Below are positions 29,585-38,856 of a DNA stretch of 64,000 nt, piece by piece (within the stretch, counting starts at the first letter, position 1; every line of letters begins with the position of its first letter). Under the pieces are notes generated by a model. The model was given only the letters and a program-made list of their open reading frames with translations, had not been told where the DNA came from and did not search any database. The translations under genes were made by a program, and so were the position numbers. The stretch comes from CAVQYV01 sp963718295 [NCBI: uncultured Methylomirabilota bacterium] (GTDB lineage: Bacteria > Methylomirabilota > Methylomirabilia > CAVQYV01): NCBI GenBank assembly GCA_963718295.1, contig CAVQYV010000003.1, positions 186,001 through 250,000 on the forward strand, read 5' to 3'.

Positions 29585-30058
29585 ATGAGTAATGGCGTGG
29601 AGTCCGTTCTGAAGAAGCACCCGCGAGCTGGCCGCGACGCGCTGATTCCCATCCTGCAGGAGGTCCAGGAGGAACAGGGTTATCTTTCGCGTGACGCGGT
29701 GGCCGATATCAGCCGACATCTCAACCTTCCCGCCACCAAGCTCTACGGTGTTGCGACCTTTTACAACCAGTTCCGCTTCCACCCCAAGGGGAAGTACCAC
29801 TTCATGGTGTGCCGGGGCACGGCCTGTCACGTGAAGGGATCGAGCAGGGCGCTCGAAATGGCTCAGAAGATCCTTCGGCTGAAGCCGGGACAGACCTCCC
29901 GGGATCGCCTGTTCAGCCTCGAAGTCGTCGCCTGCATGGGAGCCTGCGGCCTATCCCCGGTGGTCAACGTGAACGGGGAGTTCTATGCGAAGGTTACCCC
30001 TCAGAAACTCGCCAAGATCATCCGCGAATGTAAGGAGAAGGAGAATCCAAGTGTTTAG
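29585..30058 (+). CDS. hydC: NuoE-like [2Fe-2S] subunit of NAD(P)-linked [FeFe]-hydrogenase (HydC type)
   Basis: 157 residues, thioredoxin-like ferredoxin fold. An N-terminal helical part with LQEVQEEQGYLSRDAV leads to YGVATFYNQFRF. The four cluster ligands lie in CRGTACHVKG (two) and VACMGACGLSPVV (two). GAGGAG lies 8 bases before the ATG. The downstream fusion subunit begins within its last codons (8-base overlap), so the two are translationally coupled. In trimeric hydrogenases this subunit passes electrons between the NuoF-like and catalytic subunits. Confidence 0.93.
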   Translation: MSNGVESVLKKHPRAGRDALIPILQEVQEEQGYLSRDAVADISRHLNLPATKLYGVATFYNQFRFHPKGKYHFMVCRGTACHVKGSSRALEMAQKILRLKPGQTSRDRLFSLEVVACMGACGLSPVVNVNGEFYAKVTPQKLAKIIRECKEKENPSV

Positions 30059-33000
30059 CCAATCCAGAACATCCGAGATGAACGCCGCCGGCAGGTGCTG
30101 GGTCGGTTTCAGCGGGCCCTCCGATGACCTATTGGCCGAGCTGGCGACCGGTCCGTTCGCCAGTATACGGGCTGCCGGCCCGGAGGCATTGGGCTCCTTT
30201 CTCGCCGGTCTGCGCCGGGAAACCGTGACCGGGCCCGCCATCTTTATCGGGGCCGGCACCTGCGGAATGGGCGCCGGAGCGGGTAAGACCTTGGTCGCAA
30301 TCCGCGAATTCCTGGACCGCAACCAAATCGAGGCCGATATCATCGAGGTGGGCTGCAACGGGATGTGCTCCGACGAGCCGATCATGGATATCCAGCTTCC
30401 GGGGAAGGCCCGGCTGAGTTTCGGCAATGTAACGTCAGAAAACGCTCCTCGCCTCCTGGACGATGTGCTCCGGCACGAGAGCGTCCCGGCAGACTGGGTG
30501 CTGGGCCAGTATCGGAGCCCATCCGCACTCCCGTGGGAGGATGTCCCCTTTCTGGACGAGCACCCATTTCTGTCGCGGCAGGTCCGCGTCGTCCTCGCTT
30601 CGAGCGGCATTATCGATCCGGGAAGCATCGCGGAGTACATTGCCCGCGGGGGTTACTCGGCGGCGGCGAAGGCACTTCGCAGACTGACGCCCGAGGAGGT
30701 ATGCAACCTGGTTGAGGCCAGCGGCCTGCGGGGGCGCGGCGGAGGCGGATTCCCGACCGGCAAGAAATGGAAATTCGCGCAAGCCGCCGAAGCCGATCAG
30801 AAATACCTCATCTGCAATGCCGACGAGGGTGACCCGGGCGCGTTCATGGATCGCGCTGTGTGCGAGAGCGATCCGCACCGCCTGCTGGAAGGAATGCTGA
30901 TCGCGGCCTACGCTATCGGCGCGACCAAGGCCTACATCTACATCCGCGCCGAGTATCCGTTGGCGATCAGACGGCTGACCGAAGCCATTCAGCAGGCACG
31001 CGAATACGGCCTGATCGGTCACAACATCCTCAACAGCGGTGTCAACCTGGAGGTACATCTCAAAATGGGCGCCGGCGCTTTCGTCTGCGGCGAGGAGACT
31101 GCGCTGATCCATTCCATCGAAGGCAAGCGGGGCATGCCTCGGCCCCGGCCTCCATTCCCGGCGGTCACGGGCCTGTTCGGCAAGCCGACCGTCATCAACA
31201 ACGTCGAAACCCTCGCCAACCTTCCTCTCATCCTCGACCGCGGTGCAAAGTGGTATTCCGCGATGGGAACGCAGGGGAGCAAGGGGACAAAGGTCTTCGC
31301 CCTCTCCGGCATGGTGCGCCGGACGGGGCTGGTGGAAATCCCCATGGGAACAAGCCTCCGGGAGGTGGTCTTCGACATCGGCGGAGGCGTCCCCAACAAC
31401 AAGCACTGCAAGGCCGTGCAGATCGGCGGTCCCTCCGGCGGCTGCGTGCCTGAGGCCGCACTTGGACATCGCTACCGATTACGAGGCCCTGAAAAAGTTC
31501 GGCACCATCATGGGCTCGGGCGGACTGGTGGTCGTGGATGAATCTACCTGCATGGTGGATTTCGCCAAGTATTTCATGGAGTTCATCCAGAGCGAGAGTT
31601 GCGGGAAGTGCATTCCCTGCCGGGAAGGCACACGCCGCATGCTCGAGATCCTCGAGGCAATCACCCGTCCCAGGCACAAGGAGGAGGATCTGGACGCCCT
31701 TCTGCGCGTCCAAGGGATCATGCATCTCAAGAGATTGGGCGAGATCATCAAGGCGACGAGCCTGTGCGGTCTCGGCCAGACGGCAGCCAACCCCGTGCTG
31801 AGCACGCTGGAATGGTTCCGGGACGAGTACGAAGCCCACCTCTTCGAACGCCGATGCCCCGCGGGCTCCTGTAAGGAGTTGGTGGGTGCCCCCTGCCAGA
31901 ATGGCTGTCCGGCGGGAACCGAGGTTTGGCGTTACGTGGCGCACATCGCCCGCGGCGATTACGCGGAGGCGTACCGCGTGATCCGGGAGGCGAATCCCTT
32001 CCCTTCCGCATGTGCTCGTGTCTGCGACCATCCCTGCGAGACGTCATGCCGCGCGGGCGCAACGGGAGGCGAGCCCATTGCCATCCGGATCCTGAAGAGG
32101 TTCGTGGTGGACCGCATGGATCCGGCCGAAGGCCAGCCCGCACCGCTCCGCCGTCCGGACGGGGCCCGGATCGCCGTGATCGGGGCCGGTCCCGCCGGTT
32201 TGACCGCCGCCAATGCGCTCTCCCTGTTGGGCCACCACGTCACCCTTTTCGAGCGCGAGGATCGGTCTGGCGGAATGCTCACCGGCGCCATCCCCGAATA
32301 CCGCCTTCCGCGGGAAGTCCTCAACAAGGAGATCGCAGCGCTCTTGAACGACCACATCCAGGTGCTCTATGGGCAGGCCTTGGGCCGAGACTTTACGATC
32401 GATCAGCTCCTCCGTGACGGCTACCGGGCAGTGTTCATCGCCACCGGCTGCCATCGAAGCAAGAGGCTGGGGCTGCCGGGCGAGGAGGTTGCCGGGATTC
32501 TGCCGGGAATCCAGTTCCTGAAGGCGTACAACCTCCAGGACCAGGCGCTGGCACGCGGGCGCGTCGGAATCATCGGCGGTGGGAACTCGGCCATGGACGC
32601 GGCCCGCGCCGCGATTCGCCAAGTTGGCGTGGAAAGCGTCACCGTGTACTACCGTCGCACGCGACAAGAAATGCCCGCTTACGCCCATGAAATCGCGACC
32701 GCGCTGGAAGAAGGAGTGGTGATCGAGGAGCTGGTGGCGCCGGTGGCCGTTCACAGTCAGGATGGGCACCTGACCGGGATGCGCCTTATCCGGAACCGGC
32801 TCGGAGATCGGGACGCCTCGGGCCGCCAGAAACCCGAACCGATCGAGGGATCTGATTTCGACGTGAACCTGGACACGCTGATCGTAGCGATCAGCGAGGA
32901 TCCCGACACTGAGGGGTTCGACGGCATCGGCCGCACCTCATGGGGTACGATTTCCGTCAACCCCGAGTCCCTGACCACGAGCCGACCGGGGGTATTCGCC

Positions 33001-33339
33001 GGCGGCGATGTGGTCAGCGGCCCCAACACCGTGATCAATGCCATTGCCGCGGGCAAGCAGGCGGCCGTGATGATCGATCGCTATGTCACCGGCAAGGTGA
33101 TGAAAGTCCTTCCCAAGGTGAAGCTTCCCTCGGTCTACGTAGAGGCGATCCCATCGGAAGAGGAGGAAAGCGGAGAGGCCGTCCGGATCGAGCCGCCCAT
33201 GATCCCGATAGCAGAGCGCAGAGGGTGCTTTGCCGAGGTGGAGTTGTGTCCCTCCGAGGAGGCCGCGCTGGCCGAGGCGCGGCGTTGCCTGCGCTGTGAC
33301 CTGGACTTCACGCAGCCACTCGTTTCTTCCCGGAGTTGA
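30051..33339 (+). CDS. hydB: NuoF-like hydrogenase subunit fused to GltD-like flavoprotein (single-base frameshift)
   Basis: Starts at GTG 30051 with AAGGAG 7 bases upstream. Residues of about 20-130 are a [2Fe-2S] domain ([21 protein letters not shown]). The NuoF core has the NADH and FMN loops [16 protein letters not shown] and [14 protein letters not shown] and the [4Fe-4S] set [11 protein letters not shown]. From about residue 600 a GltD/NfnB-like part begins, with CQNGCP and [13 protein letters not shown] cluster ligands, FAD site [16 protein letters not shown](P) site [13 protein letters not shown] and [11 protein letters not shown]. The frame breaks near 31452-31461: removing one base from GGCCGCAC gives [18 protein letters not shown]. 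Repaired length is about 1095 residues. It should carry NADH and perhaps NADPH chemistry for the hydrogenase. Confidence 0.9.
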
Positions 33340-33508
33340 AAATACGCCGCGAGCCCATTCCCCGCAGCGAGCTGCGAGGTAAGTGAGCGAAAATGGATGA
33401 AAAAGAATTCCTTGCATTTGAAGATACCCCGCAGCTCTGGTGCAAGGATCTTCAATCGGTTACGGGTGCTGACCACCGGGTCGGCGCCCGCCACGCATGG
33501 AGGTGATT
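33340..33508. other. Short gap before hydA
   Basis: No gene seen. The strong SD GGAGGTGATT just before hydA lies at its end. Confidence 0.4.
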
Positions 33509-35227
33509 ATGATCGAGATGATGGTGGATGGACGGGCAATAAAAGCCAGGGAGGGGGAAACCATCCTTTCCGCGCTTCGACGAGAAGGGATCCACGTGCC
33601 GACCCTGTGCCACATGGAAGGGCTCGCGCCGAGCGGCGCGTGCCGGATATGCGTCGTAGAGCTCGAAGGATCGCCCAACTTCCTGCCGGCCTGCTCCTTC
33701 CCTGTCGCCACGGGGATGAAGATCCTGACCCGTTCGCCCAAGGTGCTGGAAGCACGCCGTACGATCGTCGAGCTGCTATTGGGCAACCATCCGGACGACT
33801 GCCTCTACTGCGCGCGGAGCGCTAAATGCGATCTCCAGAAGCTCTCGCAGACCCTGGGTATCCGGCAACGCCTGTACCACAGCAAGAGGATTACCCGGGA
33901 AAAGGACGTCTCAGGTCCTTCGATCATTCGCGACCCGGAGAAGTGCATCCTCTGCGGCCGCTGTGTGCGCGTCTGCGAGGAGATCCAAGGGGTGGGGGCG
34001 ATCGATTTCGTGGGCCGAGGCTGCAAGGCATTCGTCGGAACCGCCTTCGACCAGGGACTGAACCTCTCGAGCTGCATCAACTGCGGGCAGTGCATTCTGG
34101 TCTGCCCAACCGGCGCCCTGACGGAGCGGCCATACCTCGATGAAGTCATTGCCGCGCTCTCGGACCCGGAGAAGTTCCTGGTGGTGCAGCACGCACCGGC
34201 GGTGTCGGTCAGCCTGGCAGAGGAGTTTGGGATCGAGGCCGGGCAGGACGTGGATGGCAAGATGGTAGCTGCGCTCCGCCGGCTGGGATTCGATCGGGTG
34301 TTCGACACCTCATTCACTGCCGACCTGACCATCATGGAAGAGGCATCCGAGCTGGCCGAGCGGATTCGAACCGGAGGCGCCCTCCCCATGATGACCAGCT
34401 GCTCTCCGGGCTGGATCAAGTACGTCGAACAGTTCTATCCCGATTTCATACCCAACCTGTCAACCTGTAAGAGTCCCCAGCAGATGATGGGCGCGATCTT
34501 GAAGAGCTTCTTTGCCAGCCGGGAAGGGATCGACCCGTCCCGGATCGTCAGCGTGTCGATCATGCCCTGCACCGCTAAGAAATTCGAGTCAAGCCGACCG
34601 GAGATGGCTCCGGGTTATGTGCCGGACGTGGATTACGTTCTCACGACCCGCGAATTCGGAGAGCTCCTGCGCATGTTCGGAATTGATCTTCCGGCGATGG
34701 CGCCAGAAGCTGCCGATACCCCCTTTGGCGAGCGGTCTTCGGCGGGAAAGCTCTTCGGCGCCAGCGGTGGCGTCATGGAGGCTGCGGTCCGCACCGCTCA
34801 CTACCTTCTGACGGGCCAGGAAATGCCCCACCTGGATATCCAGCCACTGCGCGGCATGAAAGGATCCAAGGAAATCCGCACCCAAATCGGCGGGTTGGAA
34901 ATCGGCGCCGCGGTCGTCAGCGGCCTGGGGAATGCGCGGAAACTGCTGGACCAGGTCCGCGCCGGCCGCAATGATCTCCAGTTTATCGAGGTCATGACCT
35001 GCCCCGGCGGATGCATCAACGGGGGAGGACAGCCGATCGGCGCCGACCTGGACGCTGTCCGTGCTCGCATGCAGGCCCTGTATAAGATCGACCAGCAGGA
35101 AGAGGTGCGCGTCAGTCACAAGAACCCCTGGGTGGTAAGGTTATATGACGAATTCCTCGGCAAACCGCTGGACTCCAAGAGCCACGAACTGCTACACACC
35201 CACTACACACCCAGAGAGGTCCTATAG
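33509..35227 (+). CDS. hydA: [FeFe]-hydrogenase catalytic subunit
   Basis: 572 residues from ATG 33509, which follows GGAGGTGATT, a near-perfect SD. An N-terminal [2Fe-2S] ferredoxin domain (LCHMEGLAPSGACRICVVE) leads to the His-type cluster region HPDDCLYC and then two [4Fe-4S] sets (CILCGRCVRVC, CINCGQCILVC). The H-cluster motifs are all complete: TSCSPGW at about residue 297, MPCTAKKFE at about 352 and MTCPGGCINGGGQP at about 495. The small-subunit-like tail PWVVRLYDEFLGKPLDSKSHELLHTHY closes it. This is the layout of trimeric NAD-linked group A enzymes, active in the cytoplasm. Confidence 0.97.
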   Translation: MIEMMVDGRAIKAREGETILSALRREGIHVPTLCHMEGLAPSGACRICVVELEGSPNFLPACSFPVATGMKILTRSPKVLEARRTIVELLLGNHPDDCLYCARSAKCDLQKLSQTLGIRQRLYHSKRITREKDVSGPSIIRDPEKCILCGRCVRVCEEIQGVGAIDFVGRGCKAFVGTAFDQGLNLSSCINCGQCILVCPTGALTERPYLDEVIAALSDPEKFLVVQHAPAVSVSLAEEFGIEAGQDVDGKMVAALRRLGFDRVFDTSFTADLTIMEEASELAERIRTGGALPMMTSCSPGWIKYVEQFYPDFIPNLSTCKSPQQMMGAILKSFFASREGIDPSRIVSVSIMPCTAKKFESSRPEMAPGYVPDVDYVLTTREFGELLRMFGIDLPAMAPEAADTPFGERSSAGKLFGASGGVMEAAVRTAHYLLTGQEMPHLDIQPLRGMKGSKEIRTQIGGLEIGAAVVSGLGNARKLLDQVRAGRNDLQFIEVMTCPGGCINGGGQPIGADLDAVRARMQALYKIDQQEEVRVSHKNPWVVRLYDEFLGKPLDSKSHELLHTHYTPREVL

Positions 35228-35326
35228 CGTCGGCCCCGGTGGCAAAACGCGGCAGGTTTTCGGGACGCCGTTTGCCGGCCGGCCCTCAACAGGCCACCGT
35301 CGCACCCAGGGCCAAAGGAAATGGAA

Positions 35327-35743
35327 ATGAAAAAGACAATACTCGTGGTAGATGACGACTCGGACATTCTCGATCAGGTGACGGCGATTCTATCGAACGC
35401 CGGCTACGAGGTCGTATCCGCTGAAGGTCAGGCTTCGGCCGAGGAAGCACTGCTCAAAATGAAGCCCGATATGGCCATCGTGGACTTGATGATGGAAGAA
35501 AAGGACTCCGGATTCGTACTGAGCTACCAGATCAAGAAGCTCTATCCCGGAACGCCGGTCATCCTGCTGACTGCCGTCACGGGCGCGACCGGCCTTTCCT
35601 TCGCCGGCCAATCGGAGGAAGCGCGGTCCTGGACCAAGGTCGACCGGATGCTGGACAAGCCCATCCGCTCGGAGCAGTTGAAGGCGGAGGTCCAGCGCCT
35701 GCTCGGCGAGAGTGAAGAACCAGCCGCACACGGGCACCGATAG
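35327..35743 (+). CDS. Single-domain response regulator
   Basis: 138 residues. The receiver has TILVVDDDSDILDQV at the start, the phospho-acceptor Asp in DMAIVDLMMEEKDSG, Thr in ILLTAVTG and Lys in MLDKPI. The ATG at 35327 has AAAGGA 7 bases upstream; an ATG at 35321 is too close to it. There is no output domain. It lies between hydA and the sensor kinase, so it is probably phosphorylated by that kinase. It shares the long insertion before the Lys with the two later receivers. Confidence 0.9.
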   Translation: MKKTILVVDDDSDILDQVTAILSNAGYEVVSAEGQASAEEALLKMKPDMAIVDLMMEEKDSGFVLSYQIKKLYPGTPVILLTAVTGATGLSFAGQSEEARSWTKVDRMLDKPIRSEQLKAEVQRLLGESEEPAAHGHR

Positions 35744-35763
35744 AGGGACCGCGGGGGGCGAAC

Positions 35764-37761
35764 ATGCAACCAGTCTGCTTCGTACAAACCATAAAGGAAC
35801 GCTGCCGGGTCTGCTACACGTGCGTGCGCGAGTGCCCGGCCAAAGCAATCGGGATCTCGGAAGGACAGGCCAGGATCATTTCCGAGCGCTGCATCGGTTG
35901 CGGCAACTGTGTGCGCGTCTGCAGCCAGGGTGCCAAACAGGTCCTCGACGGAACGCAGGAAGTAGCGAGCCTGCTCCAGGGGGAAGGCAAGGTTGCCGCC
36001 CTGCTGGCGCCTAGCTTCCCGGCCGAGTTCGAGGAGTTCGAGTACGAAAAGGTGGTTGGTCTTCTTCGGGCGCTGGGTTTTGACTACGTCCACGAGGTAG
36101 GATTTGCCGCTGACCTTGTGGCAAGCCGGTACCGCCAACTGCTGACCTCCGACCGGAGCAGTCGCTTCATCGCCACGACCTGTCCCGCCCTCGTGGGTTA
36201 CGTGGAACGCTACTACCCAGAGCTGGTGCCTCTCCTGGCACCGATCGCCTCACCCATGGTGGCCGCCGTTCGAATCATCCATCACCTGTACGGGCCGGAC
36301 GTGCGCACGGTGTTCATCGGGCCTTGCATCGCCAAGAAGGCCGAGGCGGCGGGCGATGAATTAGAGGGGCAGATCGGCGCGGTATTGACCTTTGCGGAAC
36401 TGCGCCACATGCTGGCGGAATCCGGCATCCGGCCGGAGACAGTGGAGCCCAGCGACTTCGATCCCCCGTGGACCGGTCCGGGAGGGCTCTTCCCGATCAG
36501 CCGGGGTCTGCTCCAGGCTGCCGAAATCGAAGAAGACCTGATGGACAGCGAGGTCGTGGCCACGGACGGCCGCACCAATTTTGTCGAGGCGATCCAGGCC
36601 GTCGCCTCCAATAGCCTGGACATGCGCCTGCTCGAAGTCCTCTGCTGCAACGGCTGCATCATGGGAGCGGGGATGACCACAAGCAGTCCGCTCTTCCGGC
36701 GCCGCAGCCTCGTCGGACGCTACGTACGGAAGCTCTGGACCAACTCCCGCATGGACCATTGGAGGAAGGAAGTCGCGCGGTTCTCCGAAGTGGATCTGGC
36801 GCGCCAGTTCCGGACCTATGACCAGCGCTTCCCCCAGCCGTCCCGCGAGGAGGTATCGACCATTCTGGCGCGGATCGGAAAGCTAAAGCCCGAGGACGAG
36901 CTGAACTGCGGGGCGTGCGGCTACGATTCCTGCATCCAGCACGCAGTCGCGATTCACCATCGGCTGGCGGAAACGGAAATGTGCCTGCCCTATACCATCG
37001 AGAAGCTGCACAAGACGGTGAAGGAGCTTGCCGTATCCAACGACCAGCTGATCAGCACCCAGGAAGCCCTCATGCACTCGGAGCGGCTCGCGAGCATGGG
37101 CCAGCTGGCCGCCGGCGTGGCCCATGAGGTCAATAACCCCCTCGGCGTCGTCCTGATGTACGCCCACATGCTCCTTGAACAGACGGACAAGTATCCAAAC
37201 CTGCGCGAAGACCTCAGCATGATCGCGGAACAGGCCGACCGCTGCAAGAGGATCGTGGTCCGACTGCTGCATTTCGCCAGACAGAACAAGGTGATCCTGC
37301 GCACGGTCGACATCTGCAAGCTAATCCAGCGGGCTGCCAGGGCCTACCCCTTCCCTCAGGAGATCCAGTTGCAGATGGCGCCCAAGATCGCGCTTCCGAG
37401 AGTCGATCTGGACCCGGACCAGATCAACCAGGTCCTGACGAATCTTTTCAGCAATGCTTGCGATGCAATGGCGGACGGTGGTATCCTCACCATCGGCATC
37501 GACGGCAACGATAGCAGGGTCTGGTTTTCGGTCACTGACACCGGAAGCGGAATACCCAGGGAGAACCTGAGCAAGATCTTCGAACCGTTCTTCACGACCA
37601 AGCAGATCGGCAAAGGAACCGGGCTGGGCCTCGCCGTCACGTATGGCATCGTCAAAATGCACCGGGGGGACATCGAGGTAACCTCCAACAGTGATCCGCT
37701 TGCAGGCCCGACGGGTACCACTTTCACGGTCAGGCTCCCGCGGAAGGGCCCTGAGGAATAA
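35764..37761 (+). CDS. H-cluster-domain histidine kinase, probable H2 sensor
   Basis: 665 residues. Two [4Fe-4S] sets come first (CRVCYTCVRECP, CIGCGNCVRVC). A hydrogenase large-subunit-like domain follows, with all four H-cluster cysteines kept but in changed motifs: TTCPALVGY, GPCIAKKAE and VLCCNGCIMGAG. A [4Fe-4S] set NCGACGYDSC (about 381-390) and a helical linker lead to a kinase core: His in AAGVAHEVNNPLG (about residue 454), N-box NLFSNACDAM, and DTGSGIP and GTGLGLAV. The loss of TSC.P.W and of the GGGQP end is typical of sensory rather than catalytic domains. No membrane helix, so it reads cytosolic H2 or redox state. Partner receivers flank it. Confidence 0.92.
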   Translation: MQPVCFVQTIKERCRVCYTCVRECPAKAIGISEGQARIISERCIGCGNCVRVCSQGAKQVLDGTQEVASLLQGEGKVAALLAPSFPAEFEEFEYEKVVGLLRALGFDYVHEVGFAADLVASRYRQLLTSDRSSRFIATTCPALVGYVERYYPELVPLLAPIASPMVAAVRIIHHLYGPDVRTVFIGPCIAKKAEAAGDELEGQIGAVLTFAELRHMLAESGIRPETVEPSDFDPPWTGPGGLFPISRGLLQAAEIEEDLMDSEVVATDGRTNFVEAIQAVASNSLDMRLLEVLCCNGCIMGAGMTTSSPLFRRRSLVGRYVRKLWTNSRMDHWRKEVARFSEVDLARQFRTYDQRFPQPSREEVSTILARIGKLKPEDELNCGACGYDSCIQHAVAIHHRLAETEMCLPYTIEKLHKTVKELAVSNDQLISTQEALMHSERLASMGQLAAGVAHEVNNPLGVVLMYAHMLLEQTDKYPNLREDLSMIAEQADRCKRIVVRLLHFARQNKVILRTVDICKLIQRAARAYPFPQEIQLQMAPKIALPRVDLDPDQINQVLTNLFSNACDAMADGGILTIGIDGNDSRVWFSVTDTGSGIPRENLSKIFEPFFTTKQIGKGTGLGLAVTYGIVKMHRGDIEVTSNSDPLAGPTGTTFTVRLPRKGPEE

Positions 37762-38211
37762 ACATAATGATGCAGGCTGTAGCCGGCAGCCGAAGCCAAT
37801 CCTTCGACTTCGAAAAGGAGAATGCCATGGCAAACATATTGCTGGTGGACGACGACGAGGACCTGATCGAAATGAACAAAACCACGCTGACGCAGCGCGG
37901 TCATACGGTGCGGGTCGCCTATTCCGCAGCGGAGGCCCTGCAGCTCTTCCAGGCCAATCGGCCCGACGCGGCGGTGGTGGACGTCATGATGGAGAAAGTA
38001 TCAGCCGGGTTCGATCTCGCCCGTCACCTGCACGCCCAGATGCCCGAGCTGCCGATGATCATTCTGACCGGAATCCGGAAGGAAATGCAGTTCCTCGCCG
38101 AGCCCGACGAAACATGGCTGCCGGTCACCAAGGTCCTGGAGAAGCCCGTGAATCCGCGCGTGCTTGCCGACGAGGTAGAGAAGCTGCTCGCAGCAAAGAA
38201 ACATACCGCAG
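37716..38211 (+). repeat. Tandem duplication, copy 1 (610-bp period)
   Basis: The kinase 3' end, the gap and the receiver gene recur 610 bases later (38326-38817). From about 37745 to 37990 the copies are almost identical, including silent sites; after that they diverge and differ by a small indel. Confidence 0.9.
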
Positions 38212-38234
38212 GGGGCGGAGCGAGCACTTCGTAA
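37827..38234 (+). CDS. Single-domain response regulator (duplicate 1)
   Basis: 135 residues from ATG 37827, with AAAAGGAG 7 bases upstream. ANILLVDDDEDLIEMNKTTL, the Asp in AAVVDVMMEKVSAGFD and the Lys in KVLEKPVNPR are the receiver residues. The stretch between Thr (ILTGIRKEM) and Lys carries an insertion FLAEPDETWLPVT, also seen in the other small receivers here. The C-terminal tail HTAGGGASTS is unlike its twin and runs into the scar of the duplication. Confidence 0.9.
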   Translation: MANILLVDDDEDLIEMNKTTLTQRGHTVRVAYSAAEALQLFQANRPDAAVVDVMMEKVSAGFDLARHLHAQMPELPMIILTGIRKEMQFLAEPDETWLPVTKVLEKPVNPRVLADEVEKLLAAKKHTAGGGASTS

Positions 38235-38325
38235 CTTCGGGGTGCGCTTTCCCGACATCCATGGAAAGGTTCGCTTCGCAATCAACGGCGGGCCAAGCCC
38301 AAGTGAGCTGCGAACGCTCTCCGAA
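38235..38325 (+). pseudogene. Duplication scar: fragment of the receiver-kinase 5' end
   Basis: Between the two receivers, GTAACTTCGGGGTGCGCTTT and the next 40 bases resemble 38928-38985, the start of the receiver-kinase gene (FSLHLPDINGEVRFAIS). Directly after it the kinase tail TTFTVRLSRKGPEE reappears. The duplicated unit thus spanned a kinase 3' end, a receiver and the next gene's 5' end. Confidence 0.75.
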
Positions 38326-38817
38326 TACCACTTTCACGGTCAGGCTATCTCGGAAGGGCCCTGAGGAATAAACATAATGATGCAGGCTGTAGCCGGCAGC
38401 CGAAGCCAATCCTTCGACTTCGAAAAGGAGAATGCCATGGCAAACATATTGCTGGTGGACGACGACGAGGACCTGATCGAAATGAACAAAACCACGCTGA
38501 CGCAGCGCGGTCATACGGTGCGGGTCGCCTATTCCGCAGCGGAGGCCCTGCAGCTCTTCCAGGCCAATCGGCCCGACGCGGCGGTGGTCGACGTCATGAT
38601 GGAAATACAGTCAGCCGGCTTCGATCTGGCCCGTCACCTGCACGCCCAGATGCCGGAGCTCCCAATGATCATCCTCACGGGCATCCGGAAGGAAATGCGG
38701 CTTCCCTTCAAGTACGAGCCCGACGAGACATGGCTGCCGGTCACCAAGGTCCTGGAGAAGCCCGTGAATCCGCGCGTGCTTGCTGACGAGGTAGAGAAGC
38801 TGCTCACAGCAAAGAAG
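38326..38817 (+). repeat. Tandem duplication, copy 2
   Basis: See copy 1 at 37716. This copy keeps the short kinase 3' tail, now non-functional, ahead of the second receiver. Confidence 0.9.
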
Positions 38818-38820
38818 TAG
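38437..38820 (+). CDS. Single-domain response regulator (duplicate 2)
   Basis: 127 residues, ATG with the same AAAAGGAG leader as duplicate 1. The N-terminal half is identical to its twin. The loop after the Thr reads MRLPFKYEPDETWLPVT, three residues longer, and the C-terminus ends cleanly at LLTAKK. The differences fall in the face that usually meets the kinase or target, so the two may have split roles; that is inference. Confidence 0.9.
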   Translation: MANILLVDDDEDLIEMNKTTLTQRGHTVRVAYSAAEALQLFQANRPDAAVVDVMMEIQSAGFDLARHLHAQMPELPMIILTGIRKEMRLPFKYEPDETWLPVTKVLEKPVNPRVLADEVEKLLTAKK

Positions 38821-38856
38821 GGCGTCGAGGCAGTTTTTCTCAAGGGGGATGAAGAA

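Noticed and set aside
30435-31469. Long antisense frames inside the hydrogenase island (also 31228-32031 and 43782-45197)
   Set aside because: GC-rich coding sequence produces long open antisense frames; the plus-strand proteins are clear family members.
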